Positions 37,146 to 52,100 of a stretch of 64,000 nucleotides of DNA are shown here, piece after piece (positions within the stretch are counted from its first letter, which is position 1; the number at the start of each line of letters is the position of its first letter). The notes beneath the pieces were generated by a model. The model saw only the letters and a list, made by a program, of their open reading frames with translations. It was not told where the DNA came from and did not search any database. Source of the DNA: Unio delphinus (taxonomy: Eukaryota; Mollusca; Bivalvia; Unionida; Unionidae); NCBI GenBank assembly GCA_029339505.1, contig JAQISU010000192.1, positions 1,852,001 through 1,916,000 of the forward strand, in the 5' to 3' direction. Position numbers and translations under genes: made by a program.

Positions 37146-40100
37146 TGTTTGCAAGTATCTTACAGATACCTGGTAAGTTCTTTTTAACAAAATATTTTGT
37201 TGAAGTAATTGTACATCTTTGTCACAACCTTATTTTCTTTAATTAAACTATGTCAAAATCTGAAATTTGCAGTAAGTATTACATGTGATCCTAATTATTT
37301 TTTTTAAGTTCTCATTAATTTATATTTTTCCATCATTATTATTCTTTAACTGCCCTATTAAACCTTGGTTAAAAAGCACAAAAAGTTGTGTATTTTTCAA
37401 CCTATGTACATTTATTCACACTGCATTTATAATAATTTTCCTTTTGCATGTGAATGGTTTGTGCACCTACCAACACTGCAAATCTTAGGCATATCTTAAA
37501 AGGTTGTATAAATGTCTCTCACACATTACTGAAGTCACAAGAACAATGTTGGTTGTTTTCACCTCGATGGTCATAGGCACTTAAAATGCCCGGATGGGAA
37601 AAAGTGCCCAGATTCCCGACTCAACCTATGCAAGTCCTCGACCAGGATGTTTTTTGTTTGAGGTGTTAAGGTCTTACTGCTTAAACAATAGTGATGTATA
37701 TTGTGTTTTGATGATGACATCTTAATGAAAGTCAGACTTTCAGGAATATATCACACACTTGGCAGCCCATAATGATGCTTTTTAAAATTAAAGTCATCAT
37801 GTTTTAGTCAGACTTTACTTACCCTGATGTCTTGTCTAATAAAATCAAATTATCACACAAACAAAAGGACTTGTTCTCAAGTTTCTTTGGCCTACATTTC
37901 AGTTGTCTTGAAGCTGGGAATGCCAAATTTAGGTTAAGTTGAAGTATTCCTTTTTAACGAAATGAATTTAAAAAATATATTAATATTGATGAAGGTGTTT
38001 GTATTGCTTTGTTTGGCTAAAGATTTTTATCATTATTTTGTTTTGTTGGTCCTATTTAAAATGGTTCTGCATGGACATGAAAATTTTGGTATAGCTGCTC
38101 CACTTATGAAAATGTCATTTGCACTGAAAGACATTTTATTATAAATAATGATTCCATTATGGCAACCATCTTTACAAAATAGTATGAAACACATTGCTGC
38201 AAGAATTATGATAAAGAGATTGGTAAGCAAATAGTACCAAACTAACTTGTTCATCAAGTCGAGATAAAACGTCTTTGTGCAACAGACTGAGGGTTGTATT
38301 TTTTACTGTTTTCTGGTGAATTATCTAGAGAGAGCGGAAGGGTTAAACAACAGCCTATCTGAGTTGCATCAAAGGAGCTTTTTCTTGTAAACTTAGCATC
38401 ATAAAATAATTTCTGTTTGGACCATATTACTTACTAATTAAGTTCTTTCACTAAGTAATTTCGCTAGCTTCAATTTAAATTTAAACTTAAATTTGTACCA
38501 AAAAACAAAGAGGATAAAATAACAACCATATTTTCAGATTAAATATACTAGATATTGAAGATTCAATAGCACAGAGTTGTTTTATTGTCTTAAGCCCGCT
38601 AAATAGAAGAGATTAACGGGTTGTCATCTATTTTAAAAAAATTTTGTGTGTACCAGACTGTGAAATATGATGAAGATAATTTACTTAATTGCTTGGTCAA
38701 ATGAAAGAAGTTACCTGTTATTCTAAAGTTACATCTGTTGTTATTGTAGTTCTTATAACTTGTACCAAAAATTGTGTCTCACTTACTGGTTTCACTGTTG
38801 GTTACACATATGAAAGATTGGGTTATTTTGTAAATGAAACCATACTGTTTTCTCCTTGAATTTATAATGTTATACTGTTTCTTGTCTTCTTGTTTATTCT
38901 TAAACATATATTGCATTAATATATTGTTCTGTTAGTCACTTTTCTTGTATATTTGTTCATTTATTCCTGGATTTACTTTCTCAGTCTATTCCTGTTCAAT
39001 TTGTTCATTTATTCCTGGATTTACTTTCTCAGTCTATTCCGGTTCATTCATATTTTCGTACTTTCATTTTAATTTGTACTAAGTAGACCATTAATTAATG
39101 GCAGTTCAGTTAAAATCAGCTGGAAGTAGAACCATAATATACATGGTGATATATATCAGGGTACCAATTAAAAGCTGTAAATATAAGCAACATCAAAAAA
39201 CTTAAAATAACTAAACTAGTAAATTCTTCATGCAAAAAGAATTTCTGAAGAATTGTGTGTGATAAAATATACCATTGTAATTAGAGGATCTAAAAGCAAC
39301 CTGGCATGAATGCATCTCTTTCTCCATAATAACAATGTTTATCAAATCAACCACATCTTATTTGTCACTGAGAAAAGGACATATCTCAAAATATTTCGTT
39401 TTTACAAACTTTTAGTGAGATTCACAACTAAGGATTTTTCCCACAAAGAATAATGCATTTTTACAAATGTAGTCAAGATTATTTGAAAAGACACTGAATG
39501 ACTTGTCTGATTTTCCTTTCTTAATTTTTTTTTATCTTTTAAAGCAATAATACAACATTACTAAGTACATTTTTTCTTTGAAGGGAATAATACAAGGTTA
39601 TGAAGTACAGTTGGTTTAGATTTAGGTTAAGGAATATCTGTCCATGTATATATTTGTACCGGTATCGTGTAGACTTGTGGCATTAATTTAGATCTTCGCT
39701 GGAAGAGAAAGAAATTCATTTCTAATGTAGATACATATACCTCCACCATTTCTATTTCTATCGAATAACATTGTGCCCATCCATAGATCTTGGAAATGCT
39801 TAATTGTGCATATTTGGACATAATATTTTTCTCTGGGATGCAGAATATCATGCATGCATGATTAATCCATATATACTGTTTTGTTTCCAACAGGAAACTT
39901 TTGCAACAATAAAAATGTTCTAATCACTATGTAAAATTAAATAATTCTTTTATTTAAGTTTGTTGCTGGCTTCCTTTGATCAAATTTTATTGGCTTGCTT
40001 TTATGAAGGTACATATGTTATAGAAGCCACTGCTAAAGGCTCGTAGGACCAAACCAACACCTGTCTGTTATTATTGCGGCAACATCAAATAACATCATGT

Positions 40101-43100
40101 CATGCATGAATGGCAGTTGTCTTCAAGATAATGTTAGATTATTTCCCTCTTGTTTTGCGATTTTGTTGGATCCAGTTTTCAGTTTATTTTGGTTTTTTAA
40201 AATAAAATGAGCATTTTATCTATCAGAATTTTTTATTATCATGTCCAAATATATATGGTAAATGCAGTAACCATTTTCCACATGCTGTGGTTTTTCCCAT
40301 TTTCATTGTGTCATCCTTAATTCTCTTTATTGTGGCAATATTGTTGTGCAAGTTAGAAATCAGTCCATAGTACCAAATATAGCAAGGAAGTAATAATCAG
40401 CTAGTTGGGGCATGAAAGTAAGACGTGAATTGTGATTTGATTGAGCATCAGACTCGGAATCCAAGAGTCATGGGTTTTGTATCTGTCCGTGTCATCCCTG
40501 GTAAGCTGGCTTATAATAATAATATTCCTTAATCATTCTTAATCCTTTAAGGTGCAGATAAATAAAGTTTCTTGAGATAATACAAAGAATATTTTAATTT
40601 CCAAATCCTTTTTGCAGCACTGGGATTAAGAGGACACTTGTACTTTTGTACAGAGGTTGCTGCTTAAGAAAGGTTAAAGATTTCTTTCCTTGCCTGTCCT
40701 GGCGGGCACCTGCTTGCATATGTATATTCTGTTAAATTAATCATTATGCATTATACTTTCAGATCAAGCAAGTGTCAGTAAAGGACTTCTTTCATCTGTG
40801 GTGGCATCTTCTATCATCTTGAACTTTCCTTTGCATCAGTACCGACATTGTTTTGTCTACAATCATGCTGATGTGTTCAGCAAATTACAGGTGAATGATG
40901 GTTTGGTTCGATATTCAAGGTTCTTAGCTCTAATAAAAACAGTTCTCAATAGTCTCAATATGTCTTTAATCAGATTATCAGTCTTAATTACCCTTGAATC
41001 TTTTCCCACATAGGTGGGCACCGTTCATAACAATTTGAATGCACCAATGATCACATTTACTACTAGACTACTGTTTTCACATTATTGGCCAATAATATTT
41101 CCCCACTGCAAAATCACTATGAACAGGGCAGAGTTTGCAGGTAACAGATGTCATGCTTAGATGGGCATAATTAAATTAATTTATATTGTTCTGAGATTAT
41201 TATCTTTGACAGTCATAATAGTTAGAGGAAGAGGAATCAAATTGTTGTAATTGGGAAATCATTGAGACAAGCACTTGTTATTATCCCTGAGGATCCATCT
41301 CAATACCATTGTAACATTCAGTGAACTTTACTATGATGTTATTGAGCTCTGTACTGAATTTTGAATTATTGTCTTTCTTCTTTGCAGATATGGCGAATAA
41401 TCACATCTAAACTTGCCTTCCTGGACCTGAAGGATTTATTTATTTGTTCACTGCTGATATATTACTTTCGTGTGTTTGAGAGAAGATTTGGATCAAGGAA
41501 GTACGCTGTGAGTTATTTTATCTGTTTTTATAGCATCATCATATATGGGGTTTCAAAGTTACATTGTACAGTGTTTCCCTTCTTGAATGGTACCCCTTGA
41601 CCAGTGGCCATCTGTTTTTATTGACATAATTCCTTAGCACTGTCGAGTTTGTGTTCAAAAGAACCCCTCGAGAATTTCCACCCCTCTAATTTGACCAGCA
41701 GCCAGCACACAAGTACAATAATGTGAAAATGTTCCCCTCACAAACAGCCACAACCAATATCTAATTCATGTGGTAAGGTAAGTAATTTGGTTATCTCTAC
41801 CAACACCTATCTCCTAATGTCAGGTTTCCGTTACTGAAAGAATTGTTGGTTAAAGTACATGTAACACTAAGATTAATATTATATGATTATCTGTTGTAGC
41901 CGATGTTTACAGAAAATGGGCTCAACAATGTTGTGCGTTTTGGGCTTCACACATCTGTCGAGTTCTTCTCTTTGATGATTACAACATGAGTCAGCATAGG
42001 CTAAATATAGTCTCTGGATTAACACACACACACAAATTAAACTTGAACGATACAGAGTACCAGTCAAAGACTGAAAAATTACTTGACAGTACATGTATCA
42101 CTTTATATAAAAGGTATTTTGTTCATTCTACAAAAAGTTGTATCTGCATTATTAAATTGCATTATTGTATGAATAACAGCATAGAAATAAATCATTACAA
42201 AACTATAACATGTCATCATGTACATGGAGACTTATTATAAGAAATTTCAAGTTATTGGACTTAAAGACATCAGGGGAGGGGGGAGGGGGGCAAGCCGAAC
42301 AAATTTTATATTGAAAAGACTCAAATAAACATCATAACAGATAAGGAGAATATTCAGCATCAGTGGGAAAATGGAGCAGATGGAAAGAGGATTGTTGTAC
42401 ATGTACCAAGAATTCAATGAGATTTTTGATAGGGGAACCACTGTAATTATTTCTCAAGTCAAAATTACATATACAAGAAACAGCAGTGTTTGTGTAGTCA
42501 GCTGCACAAATTGCATCCACTTTGGATCCAGTTGCTTAATCTATTTCAGCCTCTATACCAACATGGATGCCAAATAAAACTTTTTGTTTTTCCATCAGTG
42601 TTTTCATTCTCTCATTCATGAATGACCATGGGGGACAGAAAAGAAGATTCAAGATTAATTTCAATAGCATTATGTCCCATGATTGTTTCAGTCAAATATG
42701 TAACTACTTACCTTTTGCAGTTTTAAATTTGTAATTAAAAAAAATATGTGTTCATACTGTCAAAACATTTTGCTGCATTCCTGAAAATGAATAAATATAA
42801 GCCAAATAAAACTGATTCTCTTTGCAATAAAATGTATTACAGAGTCAAAATTGCTGAAAAAATGAACAGCTTTGTATGCACACTAGTAATGATCTGTTAT
42901 GCTCGCTGTCCAGTTCTCATGCACGTAAATTAATAAAATTGTAATCACCTTTCACATTCTTGATAGATTTGTTTATATTTCTCATGCTCTTAAATACCTT
43001 AAAAACTTCCCACATTTGATACACTTATATATAGGAAATATAATAAATCTTGCAGACCAAAACAATTGCATTAAAAAGTAAGTTTTAATATAATGTGTTT

Positions 43101-46100
43101 TTTTCTTTCTTTCAGTAACTTTACATGGCACAGAAGTTTTTGGTGCAAAATTTTCATTGAAAACATATTTGACTTTATATAAAAATTTCCATTTTTTATG
43201 TTTATCAATTTGAATAATTATTGGAGAAACTTTTCCTGTAAACAAGATTGATCAAAGTCACTGCATCTGTTAACATTGTTTTAACAGGCCATCCAGAATG
43301 GTTGTGAATTATAAGATAAATATGTGTGATGTCATCTGTTACTGTTGCTTAACAAGTCATCCAGAATGGTTGTGAATTATAAGATAAATATGTGTGATGT
43401 CATCTGTTACTGTGGCTTAACAAGTCATCCAGAATGGTTGTGAATTATAAGATAAATATGTGTGATGTCATCTGTTACTGTTGCTTAACAAGTCATCCAG
43501 AATGGTTGTGAATTATAAGATAAATATGTGTGATGTCATCTGTTACTGTTGCTTAACAAGTCATCCAGAATGGTTGTGAATTATAAGATAAATATGTGTG
43601 ATGTCATCTGTTACTGTTGCTTAACAAGTCATCCAGAATGGTTGTGAATTATAAGATAAATGCATGGTATGTCATCTTGTCCTTTCTTATTGTATCTTAA
43701 ATGCTTCCTGAATTAATTTTCTTAACTTTTTATTGGTTATAGATTTTCTTTGGCTTACTTTTGTTCATAGTCAAGTCTTCTGTGACAAGAAAACCTACAA
43801 ATTTTCCTGTAAACGTAATTCAGTTTAAATGTTTATTTTTTTTCTCTCTTCCAGTCTTTTCTTCTGGCAACATGTACATTGAGTACTGCTTTGGAATATC
43901 TGGTGATTTTCCTTTGTCGAACATGCGAAATACAACTAAGGCCATTTCCGTCGGGGCCGTAAGTATGTTATGTATGGCTCATTCATAGAAAATATTGAAA
44001 CTTTTTATTGAACAGGAAGCATCAGATAACAGACCATTCTAGTAGAAAGATCTTCAATATGAATGTCACCCTGACCACTAGACACATCCACCATTAATTA
44101 CTGATCATAAGTGCAGATCGTAAGTATTCCAGACACAAGAAAGACTCCTTTAAAATTTGTGAAAAGCAACACATGCTACATTATCAGTATTAATAAACTC
44201 CACTTCCTCGATAGTTTCAAATGTATACTGTTTAACACTTTAGTAAGCAGTCACTAGTGATGGGAATCGGTCAGAAATTCATAATCGATAATCGGTTCCC
44301 CTTAACCAACTGATCATCGATTATATTCGGTTACTAAGAGCAAATTTTAAATTTTGTTAAACAGTTCTATCTTTGATCAAGAGTTCAATATGTTTATAAA
44401 TGTACAGTAGTAATCTCTTTTAATTACATGTATACTTTAACCTGACAGTAATATTACATTATGTGTTACTTTTGTTCTACAACTTTGTTAAATGAATGCA
44501 ACTTTTTATTGCAGATCAGTCATATGTAACTGAAATACTGCTACAATCCCCCGAAATCCTTTTGTTCACATGTGATGTGTCAATATTTTAAAGTATAGAA
44601 GGACATGTTTTTCTTGTTTGTCATTGTTTATAAATACTACAAAAGATGCTGCAATTTGACTGAAACAAATCAACAAAATGTGATTAAATTTATTAACTCA
44701 ACAATTTAACAACTTGACCATGTAATAATGACTATATATTCCTAATTATGAATCATAAGGTTTTTTATTTGTAGTTGTGAAGGAATTAAAAAATTTCAGG
44801 TCAACTTTAGTGGCTGAGAGTTTTACTAACCTTTGTGCTTTGCATACACCTAAAAAGTAGTCTCCCTTTACACACAATCGATTATGGAGTTCACAATCGA
44901 TTATCTGCTCAACCAACTTATGATCGATTATAATCGATAATCGGAACAACACTAGCAGTCACGTCTAAAAACTATTTTATTGAGAAATATTTTTGCTGAA
45001 TTTTTATGTCCATATGTTTTAAAATTCATCATTCAGAAGAATGTGATAGTCACCCAGTTGTCCCTTGAATAAAAAAAAAAACATTCTTGGAAATTATATA
45101 AAAGAAGCTTTCAAACTTACAAAGGAATTCTGAAATTTGGAAATTATGTTAAAACAAAACAAACTGGAAACAAATGTGCTCCTGTGGATTATGATTACTT
45201 TCCTCTTTCTTGAAAATTGAAAATTGATTCTATAAGAAAAATGTTTAAAAAATTATTTAAAATATCAGCTTATTAATGCAATTTAATGATGCAAATTATT
45301 GCTGAGGATAAGGTTTTTTCATGCTGCAATTAGAAATAACATAAGCTGATAAATCAACATCAAATTACCAGAGCAAAGTAGATGTAATGCGACATTGCAC
45401 ATGTGCAAGGTGAGCACCACCATTGTCATCATTATCACTGATAATAACAACCTTTTGCTCATTAATTTAGTTTGCAATCCAGTCTGTGGAAACATCTCAT
45501 TGTTACGAGATAAATCACATTGATTGCTGATAATAAATGTATTTAGTACTGATTTATGGTCAAGATGCATGAAGTATCTTCGGATTAGAACATATCAGTA
45601 CTTTGACTTAAGACTGATAATAAGGAGCACAAGAGATTTACTTTTTTGACATACATGTATAGAATGATAGCTAATGGATCTTTGTAAATTATTTGGTTAA
45701 TAAAGTAACCGAACAGAGTATCATTTGTCATGCTAAATTTGTACTGAATAGGAACCTAATAATTCTAATCTGCTGATCATGAATGAGGTGTTATTATTAT
45801 GCATTTGTTACCTGATGCCTCTGTTAACACTTGTACTAAGGGCCCCGAGTGGTCTAAACAACACTTATACTACTTAGTGATTATCATGCATTTGTTACCT
45901 GGTACCTTTGTTACACTTTTGTTAATTCAACAACAGCCATTGTTTTCCTGGCTTCATTGTGTTTGATGACAAAAACAACTAAATTTTTTCAGATGGGCAA
46001 CAGAATTAAATTACCATAACCAGTTAATTACCATAATAAATGGTTGTTATAACAAGGTCTTTGAAATTTATAGGAATTTGGCTGGAAAAATTTAATGTAA

Positions 46101-49100
46101 AATGTCGAACAGAAAATTTTCTCTCCAAGAACATGTTAAACAGTTTTTACTGTATATTCATGCTTATTTCTACAACTTGCTTAATCAAGTTGTAACTGGG
46201 TTTTTTTCTCAGTGTCTTTTAAAGTTTTTTAAAAGGTATTAATCTGTTTTTCAATCTATATTGGTTTAAGGGATAACAAAACAACTTGATTAATATAGAG
46301 GTTATACTTTCTGGTTTTAAATAATTGGCATTAACTTTGGATTTTTTCCAGTTAATTCGTAATACTTGGGAGTGAGGATACAATATGGATATGTACATTT
46401 CACACCTAGTCTTAAATATCCTAGGAGAACATATTCCTTTACATTTTGTGTGCAAGATGATAAGCTAAATCTTAATATGTCCAAAGTAACATTTGTTTTT
46501 TATTCGTATTTATTCAAGTAATGGTTCCATTTTAGGCAGTTAGCAATGGTGATACCTATTTTTATCCGGTTGAGATTTTCTACAATTGTTCTTTCCAAGG
46601 ATATGACATTAATTTTATGAGATTTTCTTGCTTCACATTTGCATTATGTTGCGGGGCCCCAAGTGGCCATGCTATCTCACATACCCACATTGGTCAAATC
46701 CGAGACTTGAACCCACGCAGACAGAGGTGAGATAGCAGTGATCAGTAATGGAGAGCGCTTTAGACCACTCAGCCACTCCGGGCCCTCTAAATAAAAGTAA
46801 ATGTAATTTAGTTATAGTAAAAATATATGAGCAAGATTACTTACTGATAAAAATATGTTTTCCTTTCTTAAAAACAAACTTAGAACTTGAACTTGTTGCA
46901 TATAAAATAAAAAGAGGGTATTTTTATGCCATATTGTATGTTTTTCTTTACATTTCAAAACACCTCCAGTTGTAAACACAAAGGTAATATTATATGTTTG
47001 ATGCACAAATCAAAACATAATTTGAGATTAAGGTATTAATCTTTGTATACTATACAACATGGCTAGAAGTTGTGTTACATCCATAGCAACAGTACTGTCT
47101 TCAAGGTCAAGGTCACAACTCAGTGTTTGGTGTTTCTCTATCAAATACATTACTTAATCAAACATTATTGGGCTCAGGAAAAAACAATAATCCACTAGTT
47201 TTTATCAGGTAAAGAACATTAACTACTTTATACTCATCCTTGGACAGCATTGATGCAGAATTGCGCCCTGAGTTGAATTCAATTTAACATTGCTCAGTAT
47301 TTGTTGTAGGTCACTATCTACTACTTTTGCCTACTTGTTGGTCGAGAATATTTTGCAAAGAAAGCCAACTTTACTTTTTATTCAGACAAACTTTGCTTTT
47401 TGCTCAGGTACATGATGCAAACTTTATACTCAAATAAGGCCAAATCATGAAAATATTGTTACGAGTGAAGACAAGTTTGTTTCATAACGTCACAAACTAT
47501 ATAATTATTTAAGAAGACATTATATTCTAAATTGAGAATCATGATTCTAAATGAAGCCTTGATTTCCTAACACTATTTGGGTTTACATTTGCTCTTGTAG
47601 GCAATCAAGGCAATATGTTAATGTGAAGTACTTGTTCTATTCAATGTTCTATCACATATCTTAAAAACATTAGACATGATAAGAGCTAAAGATTGTCATA
47701 GTTTTATTAAATTTTGTTGCCTCAGGTCACTGACATTTTCAAGACTACAGCTTTATTGACACATTGTCAAAGAAAGGTGAAGATACCAGCAGATATTTCT
47801 ATAGGAATGTAATTTCTTTTCACAAGAAAATAGTGCTAACTTCAATTCAGATTTTAAACAAGAAGCATTTTAAGCATCTTGGTTGATTGACACAAGTTCT
47901 GTACAACGCATGTTGTTGTTATCTCTTTAGAAATTACATATGTTGAGATGAGAGCTGGTTGAATTTGATTTATACGGCGCCATAAAGTAACAAACTTCCA
48001 ACACTTTTGTCAAATGAGTTTGGTTTGCACCCTGACTAGATTCCTAGAAATGAAGTTTCAGCTGAAATTAATAACTGAGTTCAAAAGATAGAGATTATTT
48101 GAATTACTCGATGATACCTCTGAGTCCAGTCCTGCCTGTAAGACAAAAACACATCTCCATTGATGTAACATATAGAAAAGTGGAAGCAATGTGTAGGTGT
48201 TACATCCCTTTATTCCTGCTCATCCTGCTAGGTAACCATATTCAGCTCTTGCTTACAAATGTAATCATTTGACCATTCATTTTCTTTCTAGTGGTTTATT
48301 AACTCACAACATTGTTATACATTGTGTATACCATTACAACATTTGTCTGATTTCCAATGAATTTATTGGTATTTCTTTTTTTTTCTTTTTTTTTTTTTTT
48401 TTGGTACTGTTCATTATGGTGACTTTGATTGGTAACACATAAAATTCAGTGGCGGAATTGCTGTGTGCTATTTTATCTTAATTTATTGCACTTCTTAGGA
48501 CAACTTAGGAACATGACTTCACTATTATTTCAACATGTTTGTCCGAAACCAATGGCTTGAATGTACATGATACATAATGCATGTTCATTGCTGACAGAAG
48601 ATGCCTGGTCCAGTGCCTTGCAAAGGTAAATCAAGGGTTAGGAAAAATGAGATTGCTCTAAAATCATCTTATTATGAAATTTTAGGTCTTCAGAGTTTTT
48701 TGGGGGATGCTGACACCTAATAAAGATACCAATACAGCATTGTTGGTGACTGCAGATCCAATTAATGCCAGAACAAGTAATGCCAGTCAAGTATTGGAAT
48801 CGTGAATGATCTATTATTTACAACTGGCATTATTAACTGTAGGAAATTTGATGAAACTATAAATTCATATGCCAGAGGATTTAATAGGAAAACATAATTT
48901 ACTAAAACATGCTTTTCATCATAATTTCTTTTATCTCTGGAACTTTAAAGCAATTTGCCTGTTGCAATTGTTAAATTTTTTTTTAAAAATGTCATTGTAA
49001 TTTATTGATCCAGTTTGTAAGAATTGACATGACATGTGGTTTTTGTTTGTAGGCTGGGCATGATTTACCCCCTGTTTGTGCTGTATTTTTGTGACATCCC

Positions 49101-52100
49101 TCGAGTGGCTTTGTCTCAGGTATGGGGAATACCTTTCACAGGAAAATCAATTATCTACATATTAGGGCTACAGGTAAGTGCAGTTTTCTTCATTATGATA
49201 CTAGATTTGTAATAAACCTTGTATGCAAAGGAATAAGAATCCTAGAATGTTTTTCATAGTTTTACAAATTTGTCAAAGTAGCTGGCATATTTGCTTTTTA
49301 ATGGGAAGCCCAATATATCACATAGTATAAGTTTACTGTCTAATGTTTGAGATGGAAATTTGTATTTTTTTAAATTATTTAATCATGAAAATATCAGATT
49401 TGACAATACTGATATCTACCACATTATAAAACGGGCTCTTACATCATAGTTTTCACTTTTTGCTTGAAAACAAAACTGGAAAAAAATATTGGTCTACTAT
49501 CACATCATGTACCATTCACAGTTCAATGTAAATTTTAAACGTAAATGCAGTATGTTTGCATATGGTCACAATCTTAAATAAATTAAAACAAAATAATAAG
49601 TTTAATTTGTAATATTGGGAAATCCCCAAAACAAATTTTAATTTATCTTTAAATCATGTAGTTTGAGACAGTTAAACTATTTTGTGCACTGTCTTTTCTG
49701 GTACACTTGATCGCAGGATTCATGTAAGTTTCCTAAAAATTGTGCCTAATATCAACCAAATGCATGAAATTCAAGTATTATATTTTGCATGCCCAAATCA
49801 CTTCCATATTTAGAAAAATTAGAAAATTGACCCATTTGTCTTATCCAAATTCTTCAGTTCTAGAATGACCCTGATTGTGTGGCATTTACTATGTGTGATT
49901 TTTTTTTCTGTATTTTGTAGGCAGCAAGTACATCGCTAGAGTCATTCATTGTTGCTGTATGTGGAATTGTAAGTATCAGTTTAAACAGACAGACAAGTAT
50001 AGAAATATGATTGGTCATATATAGTGAGGAGGTAACTATATCAGTTGCCTGTATAATGCAACTGAAGTCAGCAGTCTCAAAGAAACAGACTTTGGCCAGA
50101 TAAAGAAATTTCAACTCTGTGATTAACAGGCTGCCATTTTTCAAACGGTTCTTGTCTTTTTGTAGAAAGACTTTTTCCATTATGTTTTACTATTTAATAT
50201 ATATTCATTATTTTTGTGTTCTTGCAGCATTATACCCAGCAGTGCATGAACATTTTGTACCAACAGATTATCTTTAATGAAGATATGACTGTAAGGCTGG
50301 TTCATTATGTATTATTGGATTAAATGTTATTAGTGTTAAAATTGTCATCTTGAATATGGATGGTTAATGAAGATCAGGTATATACATTAAGACTTTTTCT
50401 TTCTTTTTCTTGAACAACAATATATTTTATGCATACTCGTTTATGTGGACTTTTCCATGCTAATGTAAAACTGTAACTTGTTTGTTTTGTCGTATTGTGT
50501 CATTTTTCACTAATTCAGTACAAATGAGATGTGTTTGAAAGCAGAATTTATTCTTTGGAATTATAACAATACATAGGAAGAGCTTGCAGATGATCTTGCT
50601 ACCCAAGAAGATAAGACACTTTGCTGTGCTTCATATGCATGACTGATTTAAACATTAAGAAACCACTTATAATGGATTGTTGGGTTATGCCCTCTGAATC
50701 AATCTCTGGGGAGAGTTTGGAAATGATTGGATGGTTTGGGGGTGAAGTTATGTAATAAAAGCATAGTGAGTTGCCATGGTGAGCCATTGAAGTAATTCTA
50801 ATTTCACTTTCAAACAATACATTAGTTAATAAATAATGTTCAAATTTTTTCTTTTTCAAGGTCTCAGGCATTTTGTGGAGGTTCAACATTTTAAAAATAC
50901 AGTCAATTTTCAAAATACCACACTGCTTTGCAAGACTTTGTAATGCTACATTAGGTAGAATATTAAATACACGAGCACCATCAAGTGACTTTGTTCCAAT
51001 GGGAGCCACATTAGAGCTGCAGAGACAAGAACAAATGGAACAAATGGAACAGCATTTGATATGGCAGTCCTTAAGAAACAGTAGACAAATCAACAGACAT
51101 AACATTCAGATAGGGCCACCACAACCACAGGTAGAAGGCTTTTCATTCAATTTCACAATTTATTTTTTAAGTTGAGATTTTACATGACCGTGCTTTTGAC
51201 ATTTTCAAATATATTGTGATTTATAATAATAATAATAATGAGGACTTTGTATAGCTCTCAATCTTTAAAAGCTCTAAGCGCTTTACATCAATAATGATAT
51301 GACTACAGAAAAAGACAAAAAAAACCCATGAAATTGGAAAACTTAAAAAATGCTGAAAATATTTATGGTATGAAACATTAGGTCTTTAAGTTTGTTCTTG
51401 CAGTCAAAAAAGGTGAGTTTTAAGAGCACTCTTGAACAGGATCACTGTGTCTAATTTCAATGGGCAATTCATTCCACATTGCTGGGCCCTGGTATGCAAA
51501 AGAACGTTGTCCATATGACTTCGTTTTCATAGTGGGAACAATGAGTATATGATTGTCAGACAAGAAGCATACATATATTCTGGTGTGTACACATGGGTGA
51601 GGCTGGATAGGTATGTTGGACTGGAATCCGTCAGTGAAACATAGCACAGAGAACAAGTTTTGTGTTTGATTCTGGGTCAAATGGATAGCCAATGTAGGGT
51701 ACAGAGCAATGGGGAGGTGTGCTGTGATTGTGGTACTCTAAAGATGATAGGAGCAGCTGTGTTTTGAACCTTTTGAAGTTTCTGGAGTAGATATTGTGAC
51801 AAACCAGCCAGTATCTGTTGAAGGTTGTAATGTTTTAAATATTAGTATATATTCACCAGTGCATATAAAATCTTAATATAAATATGTACAAAATTTTATT
51901 TACAGAAAAGGATAGCAGTATCTCTGTATTATTCCATCAGATCTTACATAAAGTAACTAAGAGGTAGAAGGCATGTTGAGCATCCAACCTCAGTATTCCT
52001 TAAGAGAGGAAATGTTGTGCACCCTACCTCAGTATCCCTTAAGAGAGGAAATGTTGTGCATCATACCTCAATATTCCTTAAGAGAGGAAATGCTGAGCAT

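Noticed and set aside
40430..40500. tRNA gene (gagcatcagactcggaatcc ... atgggtttt)
   Set aside because: A- and B-box-like pieces are present but no cloverleaf forms; at best a SINE head fragment.
50599..51105. 168-codon minus-strand frame
   Set aside because: Antisense shadow of UBAC2 exon 50861-51130, whose + strand frame matches the known protein.
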